64,000 bases of DNA from Guadua angustifolia (Eukaryota; Streptophyta; Magnoliopsida; Poales; Poaceae): contig CM070517.1 in NCBI GenBank assembly GCA_036346375.1, forward strand, positions 47,712,200-47,776,199, written 5' to 3'. Numbering within the stretch: position 1 is the first letter of the stretch; each line of letters opens with the position of its first letter. The notes beneath the pieces are model-generated. The model was not told where the DNA came from and did no database searches. It saw only the letters and a program-made list of their open reading frames with translations. Both the position numbers and the translations under genes were made by a program. This document shows positions 10,403 through 21,417 of the stretch, piece after piece.

Positions 10403-12242
10403 TGGCGAGAGGAAGAAAGCGGTAAGTAATATAAATTGCAAAAAGGGATTAAAATGTTTGATTGATTTTTGAGATTGGTAATATATATTACTACATTACA
10501 ATATATTTGGTTTTAATTCATACTGGAGAAGAAACCATAAAAACTTTTGTAATTAGAAGAAATAGATGTTTGATCTTGTAGCACAATTTTCTTTTATTGT
10601 TTGACCTTTCTGTTTTGTTACCAATTTTATTTTTCGTAGCAACGCACAGGCATTGATCTAGTATATGTCAAATTGCAGTTAGAGTCTTGACTCTATGCAC
10701 GCACGACAGAAATATATAGGCCGGTACACCGATCGATCGAGATGTCTTAAGGCTTATGGTGGAGCCATGGTGTCGATTGTAACCACATAAGTTGCAGCTG
10801 GTCATTTCCTCTACGTTTCATGTACTAATTAATTGATACATAAATGTGTATAACATGTAGGTTTGTTTGCAAGAACCTATGGATCAATTAACCCCACACA
10901 GTTCAAGTTAGTGCTTTCGCTATATATATATATATTTTAAAAACAGCAGAAGGGCAACAAAACCGGTGGTTTTAGCACTGAGACCGAAAAAAAAATATAT
11001 CACTTTAGGTCTCTCTACGATTTACATTTGGCTCCTGTCAGCGGTTTTTAGAGAAGCGGACTCAAAAATAAAAATATGTCTCGATAAAAAAGCAGATTCA
11101 TCGAAAGTTTATAGCGACACATCGATTCAACGATGAAGCCTAGCGACCTTTTTTAAAAAAAGCGTGAAAAGAAAATACATAAAAGAAAAGCGTTCGCGGT
11201 TTTCTAAAAAATTTGTCGAAGGTTTATAATAGTCTATAGATTCGCAAGCGGATCCTAAGCGTGGTTTTCTAAAAAAGCAGTTAAATCGAAGTTTATAGCG
11301 ACCCATATATTAAATCGGTGGGTCCTAACCATGGTTTTCTAAAAAAACAGATTCATCGAAGTTTATAACAACTCATAGATTCGCCGATGGGTCCTAACGA
11401 CTCATTTTTTAAAAAAATCTGGCAAGAAAATCGACCAAATTTCCTAAATTTACGTCGTATCATCGTCACGTGACAGCGTAGCGCATTACTCTGGCTAGTA
11501 TATATCTTAAAATTTGGAATATTTGGAGAGTTTTGCAAAAAGCCCTTCGAGAATTCTAAAATCACGAACATGTCCTTCCATCGCTTATTTTGCAAAAAAA
11601 CCCGTAGTTATGCAAATTCAACTTAGGCGCCGGTTCTTTAAACCGAAAGATTTAAAATTATGCTTAGGTCCGTAAATATTTAAAATTACATTTAGGTCAT
11701 TCTACCATTTTTGCAACAAAAAAGCTGCGAAGTGAGATTTGTGTGGTCTGGCGTGTAGCGTTATACTATAGTTAATGCTACTCGTAAAGAAATATGCATA
11801 CCATGAGCGGTTGACTTGATTGTGCGTCGTTGAATTGTTAATGTCAAGGGTTGAATATACATTGTTAAATCTGAGGTCAGCGAGTGTAGAAAGATAATTA
11901 AGGAACATGTGGAAATATGATAACTAAGCAAGACCAAAAAAATCAAACCATAAACAAATTCAGTGCAAACAATCATTAGAAAATAAAACTAGGACTATTG
12001 AATTGAGCAGAGAGATTTGGTTGATCATCCATATCATTAGAAATGGTTGGGGGCTCTTGGCAGGAGCTTTTTAGGACATGCAGTATCAAATAAATGTATG
12101 AGTAACATAGCTGTTCAGTCAAATACCATTAAAGTATCAGACACCTACACTCCTTCAGAAATAAGAAGAATGAATTAATTAAAATTAAAACTTTTGACTT
12201 GAATCGGAACATAGAACCACTGAGCTAAATGGCGTATCTTAA
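10403..12242. other. Host flank right of copia-1 (unit A); repeat R inside
   Basis: Equals 17245-19119 in unit B. No gene was recognised. If the ABCC gene continued leftward on the minus strand, this would be its 5' side. The reverse strand just beyond the insertion (17275-17245) reads an open hydrophobic stretch LAFLFLSP preceded by a possible acceptor site ttaccag. About 10940-11700 is a copy of repeat family R. Confidence 0.45.
10940..11700 (+). repeat. Repeat family R, copy in unit A
   Basis: Contains four to five imperfect units of about 65-85 bp (11090-11410), each with 'cagattc.tcgaagtttata', 'cccatagattcgccgatggg' or variants, and 'ttttctaaaaaa'. After these comes the phrase set shared with window positions 1-165. 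The same units occur at 17935-18265 and, inverted, near 40355-40420. Confidence 0.65.
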
Positions 12243-12466
12243 GGGCTGTTTGGTAGGGATTGACTTCTCAGATTTTGAGAATCTGGTGAAGTGAAAAATT
12301 AACTTCACAGATTTATGAAGTTGGAGCTGTGAGTACATTAAGAGTGTTTAGATAGATCATCTTATTTACATTTTAGACCAAAAATATACACTTAATTCAC
12401 TTTATTTTAGCCTACAAGTTTCAGATTTGGGAGAAGCTAGAATCTGGAGCTCTACCAAATAGGCCC
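12243..12466. mobile_element. Tourist-like MITE (PIF/Harbinger type), unit A
   Basis: Terminal inverted repeats gggctgtttggtag and ctaccaaataggccc flank about 224 bp, with target duplication TAA on both sides. The cleaner copy in unit B is 19120-19350. No coding sequence. Confidence 0.8.
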
Positions 12467-13067
12467 TAAGTCTTTGGCTTCAATTTTTCTTGTTTATTAT
12501 TATTTTTATGTCCTAGTAAGTCTACTTGATAAGGAGATCAACGCAACATGTAAGCCAAAAACTCAAATGCGTCATTGTGTGTGTATCACCGACTACCTTG
12601 CACACAAAAACTGAGGCAAGAAAAATAAAAATAAATAATCTGATCAGTGTATGACGTCCGGTCAGATCTTTTTCAGTTTCAGGTACTGATGAATTGCATC
12701 TGACCAAAAAGATCACAGAGAGAGAAAACCAAACATAAATTAGGAAGCTACTAAACCATCGACTTAAGCCGGCCGATGATTTGCTAATGTCAAGGGTGTT
12801 GCTGATTATTTGACCTTGGCGGCTAGCAAGCAAGAATATGAAAGTATGTCGGCAAGATGAAAACTAGCTAGCTATATTTATAGATAATTAAACAAGGAAC
12901 TAGGAACATGGCAGGGAGATTTGCTAGGCCGTCCTTATCTTTAGGTGCATTGTTCATCTCTGTATTTTGCAGCTTTGTACGGTAGAAATAACATCGAGGA
13001 AGAGCTGAGACATCGATCTACATGCATGCATGTATACGAGTGGTACAGATACGCGAATCCTTTTCTT
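12467..13067. other. Host flank, no gene recognised (unit A)
   Basis: Equals 19351-19941 in unit B. A minus-strand ORF (12522-12833) is open in unit A but is shortened in unit B, so it is not supported as a gene. Confidence 0.4.
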
Positions 13068-13079
13068 TTTTTTAATAAT
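13068..13079. other. Junction of the tandem duplication (filler)
   Basis: About 11-12 bases (tttttaataat) join the end of unit A (host flank) to the start of unit B (inside the copia-1 gag). They match neither parent sequence at that point. Confidence 0.7.
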
Positions 13080-13254
13080 GGAAAAATCTTTAGAACGGTT
13101 CACTCTTTGGAAAGAAAAACCTAAACATGATTTTAGATCAATCAAAAGTCGATTACTCATCACAAAGGTTTAGGTTTTGATTCTTATGCTCATCATAAAT
13201 CACATGCTCCAACTGTTGTGAAGACACTTGAAAGTGAAAAATTTGAAATTGTCA

Positions 13255-13746
13255 ATGAGCCTAAGAAAACTGTTTTCAAGTCTCTTTGGTGTGTTATCTT
13301 CTACTATGGTGAATGCAAATGTTACTTCTGTTCCTAAAGCTAAACATTATGTGAAGTATACTTGCACTCATTGTGGTAGAGATGGACACTTAGTAGATTT
13401 TTGCTTTAAACTAGCCAAACAGCAAAAGAAAGAGAAGACTAAGGCTAGGTCTAATTTCAGGAAGGCATATTTTACTCCTCATTTTGTGCCTAGGGTGATG
13501 CAAACACCTTTTGTTGCAAGAAACACGGGAAAGGGTAAATCTAATTTTGTGAACAAGCATACTCGTGTTGTGCCTAGGGTGATGGAAACACCTTTTGTTG
13601 CAAGAAACACGGGAAAGGGCAAATCTAATTGTGTGAGCAAGCATACTCGTGTTGTGCCTACTCGTCGTGTGTCTCAGTACTGGATTCCTAAATGCTTTAT
13701 TTCTAACCCCAGTACCAAGACCTCGACATCTTCTTGTGCTATGTAG
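13255..13746 (+). pseudogene. 3' half of copia-1 gag-like ORF in unit B
   Basis: Open from ATG 13255 to TAG 13746 (about 163 aa), cut off from its 5' half by the duplication junction. It contains a CCHC zinc knuckle at 13363-13404 (CTHCGRDGHLVDFC), a Lys-rich segment and a duplicated 25-residue unit (VMQTPFVARNTGKGKSN and VMETPFVARNTGKGKSN, each followed by the KHTRVV motif). It ends with a WIPK segment found at the gag-protease boundary of copia elements. No start context supports expression. The matching part of unit A is frameshifted. Confidence 0.65.
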
Positions 13747-15361
13747 TTTTTCAGGAATGGGTTGAAGAACAGAAGCTTAGTGGATCTTGGTCTTTTGCAA
13801 GATGAGATCAAGACTTGGATGGTTCTCACCCTTGAGATGGTTTTCAAGAAGCATGTGCAATAATTCTTCATCTACTTTGTGAGCTATTTGATACACTCAT
13901 GTCTTTTACATTCACAGATATTTAATTGTGGCATGAGATGAAAAGATTGTTCATATGCTCATTTGTATCCCCTGGCGTGTTCAATAATGTTATATCTTAT
14001 ATCATGCCTTTCATGCTTAGAACTTTTGTCATGATTCATGCTTATGCTTAATTGAACATACCATGATAAATCAAGCACATGTATATCATTATCTCCTCTC
14101 TGTTGATCTCATTGGTTATCCATTTGAGGGGGAGTTATTGGTTATTAGTGAAAATTCCTTTCGGTTGCCTTTTTGGGAGGTTTGTTCTTTCAGTCTTTTG
14201 TTTTTAAAATAATTCTCTTCAGGTGACAATTTTGTAGAAGGTTTTTAAGATGGTTGTTTTGAGGGGGAGTTCTTTAAAGTTTTTGTAATATTGTGTAACA
14301 TGCTTTTTATTTCGTGTGTTTCTTAAATGAAAAAACAAAAAAAATGAAAAACAGTAAAACTACTAAGCATTGTATTTCACACACATATGTCATTTGAAGC
14401 CATGTTTATGCTACAAGGTCTTTGCAACTTCCTGTTTATACATATATGGTGTAGTTTATGTCATGACTTTTTAAATGGAATGACAACTTGAATTAAATCT
14501 TGTCTTGGTTGAACTTTCTTGGCTATCTTGATCCTGCTCGGAAAAGTGCTAAATATGAAAGTTAAGTGCTAAAGTTCAAAAAGTGATTGTTGATAAAAGC
14601 AAGATCAAGGTTATGTACTGTCGCACTTCTTCTTTACGAGACTGCTTATCATTGCACTTTGATATGAACTTGGAAGAGGTTGTGTGTGACCGAAACCATG
14701 AAACCTTAAGCTTGTGATTGCTTGGCATGGTTGAAAAGTAAGGTTGATGGTACATATAATTCCTTGCAATTGTTATTGTTGCAATCAAGTAATGAATCAG
14801 TTTTTCAAAGCACAAATAAAGTGTACAAAAATTCAATGTTTTCAGGTTTTAAGATTGTTGAGAAAAGGAGATCATGTCATGCAAAAAATCGTTAATAGTA
14901 CTTGATTTCTAGTTATGCTTACTCTACAATGTTTATGTGTAGATTTGAGGGTGCAAGTACTGTTGATAGCATGGCTTGGTGATCAAGTTGTTACATTTGT
15001 GCATGATTCATAATGCTCAGTACATAAAAAAAACATCAACATAAAGGGGGAGAAGTTTCTCTTTTGCTCTCTTTTTGCATTCTTGATGAATCCATTGTCA
15101 AAGGGGGAGAAAGTTTGGAGTCAAAGGTAGAGACTTTTGGTCACACATTGCACATTCACACACACATTTCTTCTTTCTGTTAGGGGGAGTCTTTCTTTTT
15201 GATAGGGGGAGATTTCTTTTTAGATAGGGGGAGATTTTTGTTCTTCTTTGTATGGGAGATTTCTCTTTCTGTCTTTTGGTCACTTTACTTCTTTAAAAAT
15301 GATGTTGTTATTGTAAGGTGAATGCCAATGTTCGTTTCCAAATGGTGTTGCCAATGTTTTC
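13747..15361 (+). other. Copia-1 3' internal non-coding region (unit B)
   Basis: Copy of 6934-8530 with its G-rich tracts (for example gaggggga) at full length. No ORF of interest. Confidence 0.6.
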
Positions 15362-15375
15362 ATCAAGGGGGAGAT
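15362..15375 (+). other. Polypurine tract before LTR3
   Basis: The sequence atcaagggggagat directly precedes the TG of LTR3. Confidence 0.75.
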
Positions 15376-17239
15376 TGTGAGATCATGTGATGAAAAATTG
15401 GTTGAATGGTGAAATTGGCATTGTAAAGTGATTTTGGTTATGGCATGTGTGGTGCTTGTGCATGTGCTATATTGAGATGATTATCATGCTGGTGATAGCA
15501 TGATGGAGTTTGCTTAATGCAATGCACTCGTGTGAGTGGTTGCATGGATTAATCTTGAGTCAAGTCGTGGACTTGTGCTCGGACGCGTTGTTTGTTACTT
15601 CATGTGCAGGTGTTGCTCGAGGGCGAACGTGATCGATGACGGGACCGAAACTAGGTTCATAGAGGAACTGAGGTTCGAGACTAGGTTCAGGGAGGAATCG
15701 AGGTCTTGGTGGTCAAGGATGTCATGCGGGACGTTCGGGCTAGAGAACATGCATATGAAGGCTGGTTAGTCACGAATGTGCAGCAGGTGGGCTGATCATC
15801 CGTGCAAAGTTTTGGTTTTGGCCATGTTGGGCCAAGTTGAGATAGATACGAACTCTTTCCATGTTGGAAGTGGAGTTGTATTCAATCTCTCTGTTCTTGC
15901 ATGCGTGCAAGAGTTGTTTTTGGTCATGTTGGGCCAAGTTAAGATGTATACAGACTCTTTCCATGTTGGAAGTGGAGTTGTATTCAATCTCTTTCTTGTT
16001 CTTTCAGTATAAATAGGGGAGGTGTCCCTGTTTATTCTTGAGCAGTATTAGGTTTGTACTCTTGTGTGGGAGTACTTTAGACAAAAGAAATAAAGATCAA
16101 TCTAGCAATCCAAGTATCTCTGTGGATGAGTTTTCTTGCGTGAGTTTTGACAACATACAATGATGTGAAGAAAACAAATCAAGATTGATCGTGCATGCCT
16201 GCATCACGTCAACTAGAAGATAGATGATGATCTGGACATGATCTTGCTTCTGGTGATTAGAAGATTGATCCGTGGCAACTGAAGACCTCTCTGGTGTTTG
16301 GTCCGTCACAGCCTTGAAGGTGAAATTTGGTTTCCTCGTCATTAGATGCATTAGTCTAATTGCGAAGGTAATATCTCTTGATCCGTACATCCGATTGGAT
16401 TGATTCTTGTTGGGTTTGATTCGCAATTAAATCTAGTTTCTATAGTTAAAATTTCATATCAATCCAACGGTTAGATCTTTGGTAATTAATGGTCGCCCAG
16501 ATTGCTAACCTGGTCGCCAAACAGTAGATCGCTAATTGGTTTAGTCATCTTGTGAAGAATATAACTTTAGATCCGTAGCTCCGATCGACCTAATTCTTTT
16601 TTTGTTCACTTCATAATTGAGTCTACTTTCTACAGTTAAAATTTCACATCAATCCAATGGTTAGATCTTCTGTAATTTGTGGTCGCCCAGATTGATGTCC
16701 TGCTCGCCCGACTGCTCACGTGGTCGCCCAAGTTCGGTCATCTTGCGAAGGTCATAACTTTAGATCCGTAGATCCGATTGACTTGATTCTTTTTGTGTTA
16801 GATGCGGAATTAAGTCTAGTTTCTACAGTTAAAATTTTACATCAATCCAACGACTGGATCTTTCGTAATTAATATTTTAGTAGACATGTATCGGTCTGCT
16901 CGCCCAGACTGCGCGCGTGGTCGCCCAACAGTGTGCGTGGTCGCCCAACAGTGCGCGTGCTCGCCCAGGTGTCCTAATGCTCGCCCAAGTGCCCAAACTG
17001 GTCGCCGGGTGTCTCTTGCTCGCCTAAGTGCTCTCTTGGTCGCCTGATCGTCTCTTGGTCTCTCAACTGCGTGAGGTGGTCTCCCAATTTCATAATCTGG
17101 TCTTCTAACTTCGTAAACTGGTCTTCAAGCAATTTGAGTTTAAATTGGGGTGTTTGAAAAGATCGAAAATTTGATTTTAGCTTCCGCGCAATCATTCACC
17201 CCCCCTCTGATTGCTACATTAGTATATTTCGATCCTACA
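15376..17239 (+). repeat. Copia-1 LTR 3 (outer 3' LTR)
   Basis: 1864 bp, TGTGAG...CCTACA, followed at once by GCATG (17240-17244), which matches the target before LTR1. TATA near 16009. Confidence 0.9.
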
Positions 17240-17244
17240 GCATG

Positions 17245-19119
17245 GCGAGAGGAAGAGAAACGCGAGCTGGTAATATAAATTGCAAAAAGGGATTAAAATG
17301 TTTGATTGATTTTTGAGATTGGTAATATATATTGCTACGTACAATATATTTGGTTTTAATTCATACTGGAGAAGAAACCATAAAAACTTTTGTAATTAGA
17401 AGAAATAGATGTTTGATCTTGTAGCACAATTTCTTTTATTGTTTGACCTTTCTGTTTTGTTACCAATTTTATTTTTCGTAGCAACGCACAGGCATTGATC
17501 TAGTATATGTCAAATTGCAGTTAGAGCCTTGACTCTATGCACGCACAACAGAAATAGGCCGGTACACCGATCGATCGAGATGTCTTAAGGCTTATGGTGG
17601 AGCCATGGTGTCGATTGTAACCACATAAGTTGCAGCTGGTCATTTCCTCTACGTTTCATGTACTAATTAATTGATACATAAATGTGTATAACATGTAGGT
17701 TTGTTTGCAAGAACCTATGGATCAATTAACCCCACACAGTTCAAGTTAGTGCTTTCGCTATATATATATATATTTTTAAAAACAGCAGAAGGGCAACAAA
17801 ACCCGGTGGTTTTTAGCACAACAGACCCCAGAAAAAAATATATCACTTTAGGTCTCTCTACGATTTACATTTGGCTCCTGTCAGCGGTTTTTAGAGAAGC
17901 GGACTCAAAAATAAAAATATGTCTCGATAAAAAAAACGCAGATTCATCGAAAGTTTATAGCAGCACATCGATTCAACGATGAAGCCTAGCAGCCTTTTTT
18001 TAAAAAAAACGTGAAAACCGAAAATACATAAAAGAAAGGCAGTCGCGGTTTTCTAAAAAAAAATTTGTCGAAGGTTTATAATAGTCTATAGATTCGCCGA
18101 CGGATCCTAACTGTGGTTTTCTAAAAAAACAGATTCGTCGAAAGTTTATAGCAGCCCATATATTCGTCGGTGGGTCCTAACCATGGTTTTCTAAAAAAAA
18201 CACAGATTCATCGAAAGTTTATAACAACTCATAGATTCGCCGATGGGTCCTAACGACTCATTTTTTTTAAAAAAAATACGAAAACCGAAAATACGACCAA
18301 ATTTCCTAAATTTACACGTCGTATCATCGTACGTGACACAGCGTAGCGCATTACTCTGGCTAGTATATATCTTAAGGCTGGAATATTTGGAGAGTTTTGC
18401 GAAAAAGCCCTTCGAGAATTCTAAAATCACGAACATGTCCTTCCATCGCTTATTTTGCAAAAAAAACCCCGTAGTTATGCAAATTCAACTTAGACGCCGG
18501 TTCTTTAAACCCGAAAGATTTAAAATTATGCTTAGGTCCGTAAATATTTAAAATTACATTTAGGTCATTCTACCATTTTTGCAACAAAAAAACTACGGAG
18601 TGAGATTTGTGTGGTCGGCGTAGCGCGTTATACTATAGTTAATGCTACTCCGTAAAGAAATATGCATACCATGAGCAGTTGACTTGATTGTGCCGTGCGT
18701 TGAATTGTTAATGTCAAGGGTTCGAATATACATTGTTAAATGCAGGGTCAACTGAGTGTAGAAAGATAATTAAGGAACATGTGGAAATATGATAACTAAG
18801 CAAGACCAAAAAAAATCAAACCATAAACAAATTCAGTGCAAACAATCATTAGAAAATAAAACTAGGACTATTGAATTGAACCGAGAGATTTGGTTGATCA
18901 TCCATATCATTAGAAATGTTTGGGGGGCTACTGGCAGGAGCTTTTTAGGACATGCAGTATCAAATAAATGTATGAGTAACATAGCTGTTCAGTCAAATAC
19001 CATTAAAGTATCAGACACCTACACTCCTTCAGAAATAAGAAGAATGAATTAATTAAAATTAAAACTTTTGACTTCGGAATACGGAACATAGAACCACAGA
19101 GCTAAATGACGTATCTTAA
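17245..19119. other. Host flank right of copia-1 (unit B)
   Basis: Second copy of 10403-12242. It contains repeat family R at about 17790-18600. No gene recognised. A tatatatata tract lies at 17759-17772. Confidence 0.45.
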
Positions 19120-19350
19120 GGGCCTGTTTGGTAGGGATTCAGCTTCTCCAGATTTTGAGAATCTGGTGAAGCTGAAAATTTTAGCTTCACCAGATTTATG
19201 AAGTTGGAGCTGTGAGTACATTAAGAGTGTTTAGATAGATCATCTTATTTACATTTTAGACCAAAAATATACACTTAATTCACTTTATTTTAGCCTACAA
19301 GTTTCAGATTTCAGGAGAAGCTAGAATCTGGAGCTCTACCAAATAGGCCC
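19120..19350. mobile_element. Tourist-like MITE (unit B)
   Basis: 231 bp, with ends gggcctgtttggtag and ctaccaaataggccc forming a 15-bp inverted repeat with one mismatch. TAA stands directly outside both ends, the 3-bp target typical of PIF/Harbinger MITEs. Confidence 0.85.
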
Positions 19351-20118
19351 TAAGTCTTTGGCTTCAATTTTTCTTGTTTATTATTATTTTTATGTCCTAG
19401 TAAGTCTACTTGATAAGGAGATCAACGCAACATGTAAGCCAAAAACTCAAATGCGTCATTGTGTGTGTATCACCGACTACCTTGCACACAAAAACTGAGG
19501 CAAGAAAAATAAAAATAAATAATCTGATCAGTGTTTGCCGTCCGTCCAGAACTTTTTCAGTTTCAGGTACTGATAAATTGCATCTGACCAAAGAGATCAC
19601 AGAGAGAGAAAACCAAACATAAACTATGAAGCGAACTAAACCATTGACTTAAGCCGGCCGATGGTTTGCTAATGTCAAGGGTGTTACTGATTATTTGATT
19701 ATTTGACTTAAGCAAGAAATACGAAAGTATGTCGGCAAGATGAAAACTATATATATGTAGATAATTAAACAAGGAACATGGCAGGGAGATGTGCTAGGCC
19801 GTCGTTATCTTTAGGTGCGTTGTTCATCTCTGTATTTTTGCAGCTTTGTACGGTAGAAATAACATCGAGGAAGAGCTGAGACATCGATCTACATGCATGC
19901 ATGTATACGAGTGGTACAGATACGCGAATCCTTTTCTTTAAGGAGATCGTATCGACAGACATGTTATAGTCTCGATCTGGAAACATGGATCTAGCCAAAT
20001 TGCAGATACTTGAGACAGCTAAGTTCTGACCAACAAAGTCAAATGGTATCGCAGCTACGTACGCGTAATGAAGTGGGTTCGCTTTTGTTTTCTGAAATTG
20101 AGGGAGTGAAATGAACTC
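19351..20118. other. Host flank between the MITE and copia-2
   Basis: No gene is supported. A minus-strand ORF (20121-19765) reads into the copia-2 target and has no recognised family. The phrase 'attgagggagtgaaatgaactcc' (20097-20118) is reminiscent of dispersed grass repeats. Confidence 0.35.
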
Positions 20119-20123
20119 CAAAG

Positions 20124-20359
20124 TGTTCTTGATATAGATGGATTAGAGTCCATGTACTCTATCTCTAAATGGACAGATCCAAATGTATCTCTTACTATCT
20201 TTCTTCTATATTTCTCTTACTATCTTTCTTCTATATTTGGGCACCCCTTTTACAAGAGAATTAATCTAATAAAGGAGAGAGAGTTTTGCCCCTACTTTGT
20301 TCCTGTGTTTTTCACTGGTGTGCTGTTGATTGATCGTGGGTGAACGACTATATTTTACA
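20124..20359 (+). repeat. Copia-2 5' LTR
   Basis: Starts TGTTCTTGATATAGATGG and ends TATTTTACA. It contains aataaaggagag before the 3' end. It matches 29045-29267. The next bases, acacgttatcagcacg, are in the primer-site position. Confidence 0.85.
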
Positions 20360-21417
20360 ACACGTTATCAGCACGACGTTCTATCGAGGCCAGTTGAAAT
20401 CGTCTTCCTACGACAATCTACATGACATCGAAATCATCCTGCTACAAGCGATTGTCCTACGACAAACCCTACGTAAGCGTTTCTATGCAATTGTTGATCC
20501 TGTAGATCATCACATCGATCCAAATCATGCATGATGATTTTGTTTATCAACAATTAAGACAAAAAATGAAATTTTCAATCCGGTCATGTCTGTAGCGCAC
20601 CATCCAACCGCACCACAAGTTGTGCGAACGTTGGCGACCAGCATGTTGTTGTTGGAAATCAGCATGGGAGAACGTACGCGAACATCCTGGACTCAAAAAC
20701 ACATGAGCACACACGAAAGCAAAAACGAACTGAGCATGCTGTTGCTCGCCAGCCCGAAGCCATGAGCCCCTCACCACCGCCTTGTATTCCATGACGGTGT
20801 TTGCGCCCATGCGAGCTTGACGGCGGCCGGTGGATCTCCTAATCCACACACCAGAAGCGCCCGTAACCGTGGCGGCGATGGAGTACCCAGCGACTTGAGC
20901 CCGGAAACCACGGCGTAGCTCGCGACCGAGGTGACTCCGGCAACACGACACGTCGGTGCCCACGCAGCGCCTCTCTCTTCTCGGCCGTGAGCCTCGGTAG
21001 TAGCTTCTGCGCCGGCTACAGCAGCTGCTCGCCCCACGTGCTGTTTGGTCTTCCGCGCTTCGTCGGAATCCGAGGCAGTAGACTCGCGTTCGCCGACCGC
21101 GCGCCTGCCACCGCATCCCCTTGGATCCGACAGCGCACCTATAGTCACTTCACCTTGGCCCGCTGGCCTCGCGCTCGCTGACGCATCGCTCTGGCTGTCG
21201 GCCTCATGCCCATCGACACGACGCCTTGGCCGCCGGCTCTGCGCCAGGCACGGCCAGCCACCGTGTAGCCTAGGACTCCGTGCCTGGCGCCGCCTTAGCT
21301 TCATGCACCTCGCGCCGCGTCGCAACGTTTTAGGCTCCACATCGGCTCTTTTTTCCACGCCCATGCCGTGCTCGGCGATGCCTGCCCAATGACACCCGTA
21401 GCGTCCGCACCCGGCGA
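20360..21417 (+). other. Copia-2 leader, GC-rich block
   Basis: Between the LTR and the gag remnant. From about 20600 it becomes GC-rich with overlapping ORFs on both strands. None shows a known family. It continues after the hAT insertion (23406-23640). It may be the element's own long leader or a captured host fragment. This cannot be settled by eye. Confidence 0.4.

Larger units (their letters stand above)
6269..13067 (+). repeat. Tandem duplication unit A (6.8 kb)
   Basis: Runs from 'ggaaaaatctttagaacgg' inside the copia-1 gag region through LTR2 and on through 2.66 kb of host flank, to 'cgaatccttttcttt'. The same order is repeated in 13080-19941. Differences are mainly one-base homopolymer losses and changes at CAG, CTG and CCG. 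Confidence 0.9.
2712..17244 (+). mobile_element. Copia-1: non-autonomous Ty1/copia element, partly tandem-duplicated
   Basis: The 5-bp target duplication GCATG stands at 2712-2716 and 17240-17244. Between them lie three LTRs (2717-4584, 8545-10402, 15376-17239), a methionine-tRNA-type primer site and polypurine tracts. The internal region (4585-8544) is about 4 kb and encodes only a gag-like protein with CCHC zinc knuckles. No protease, integrase, reverse transcriptase or RNase H was seen, so the family would depend on enzymes from another copia element. The third LTR exists because 6269-13067 was duplicated as 13080-19941, which repeats half of the internal region, LTR2 and the host flank. 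The sequence after LTR2 (10403 on) and after LTR3 (17240 on) is the same host flank. Confidence 0.85.
13080..19941 (+). repeat. Tandem duplication unit B (6.8 kb)
   Basis: Second copy of 6269-13067, containing the second half of the copia-1 gag, 3' internal region, LTR3, host flank, repeat R and MITE. It ends where 'cgaatccttttctttaagg' continues into unique flank. This copy has fewer breaks than unit A. Confidence 0.9.

Noticed and set aside
19765..20121. 118-aa minus-strand ORF ending at the copia-2 target
   Set aside because: Its text has no recognised family and the DNA resembles a dispersed repeat phrase. It continues from duplicated flank where it is not conserved in unit A.
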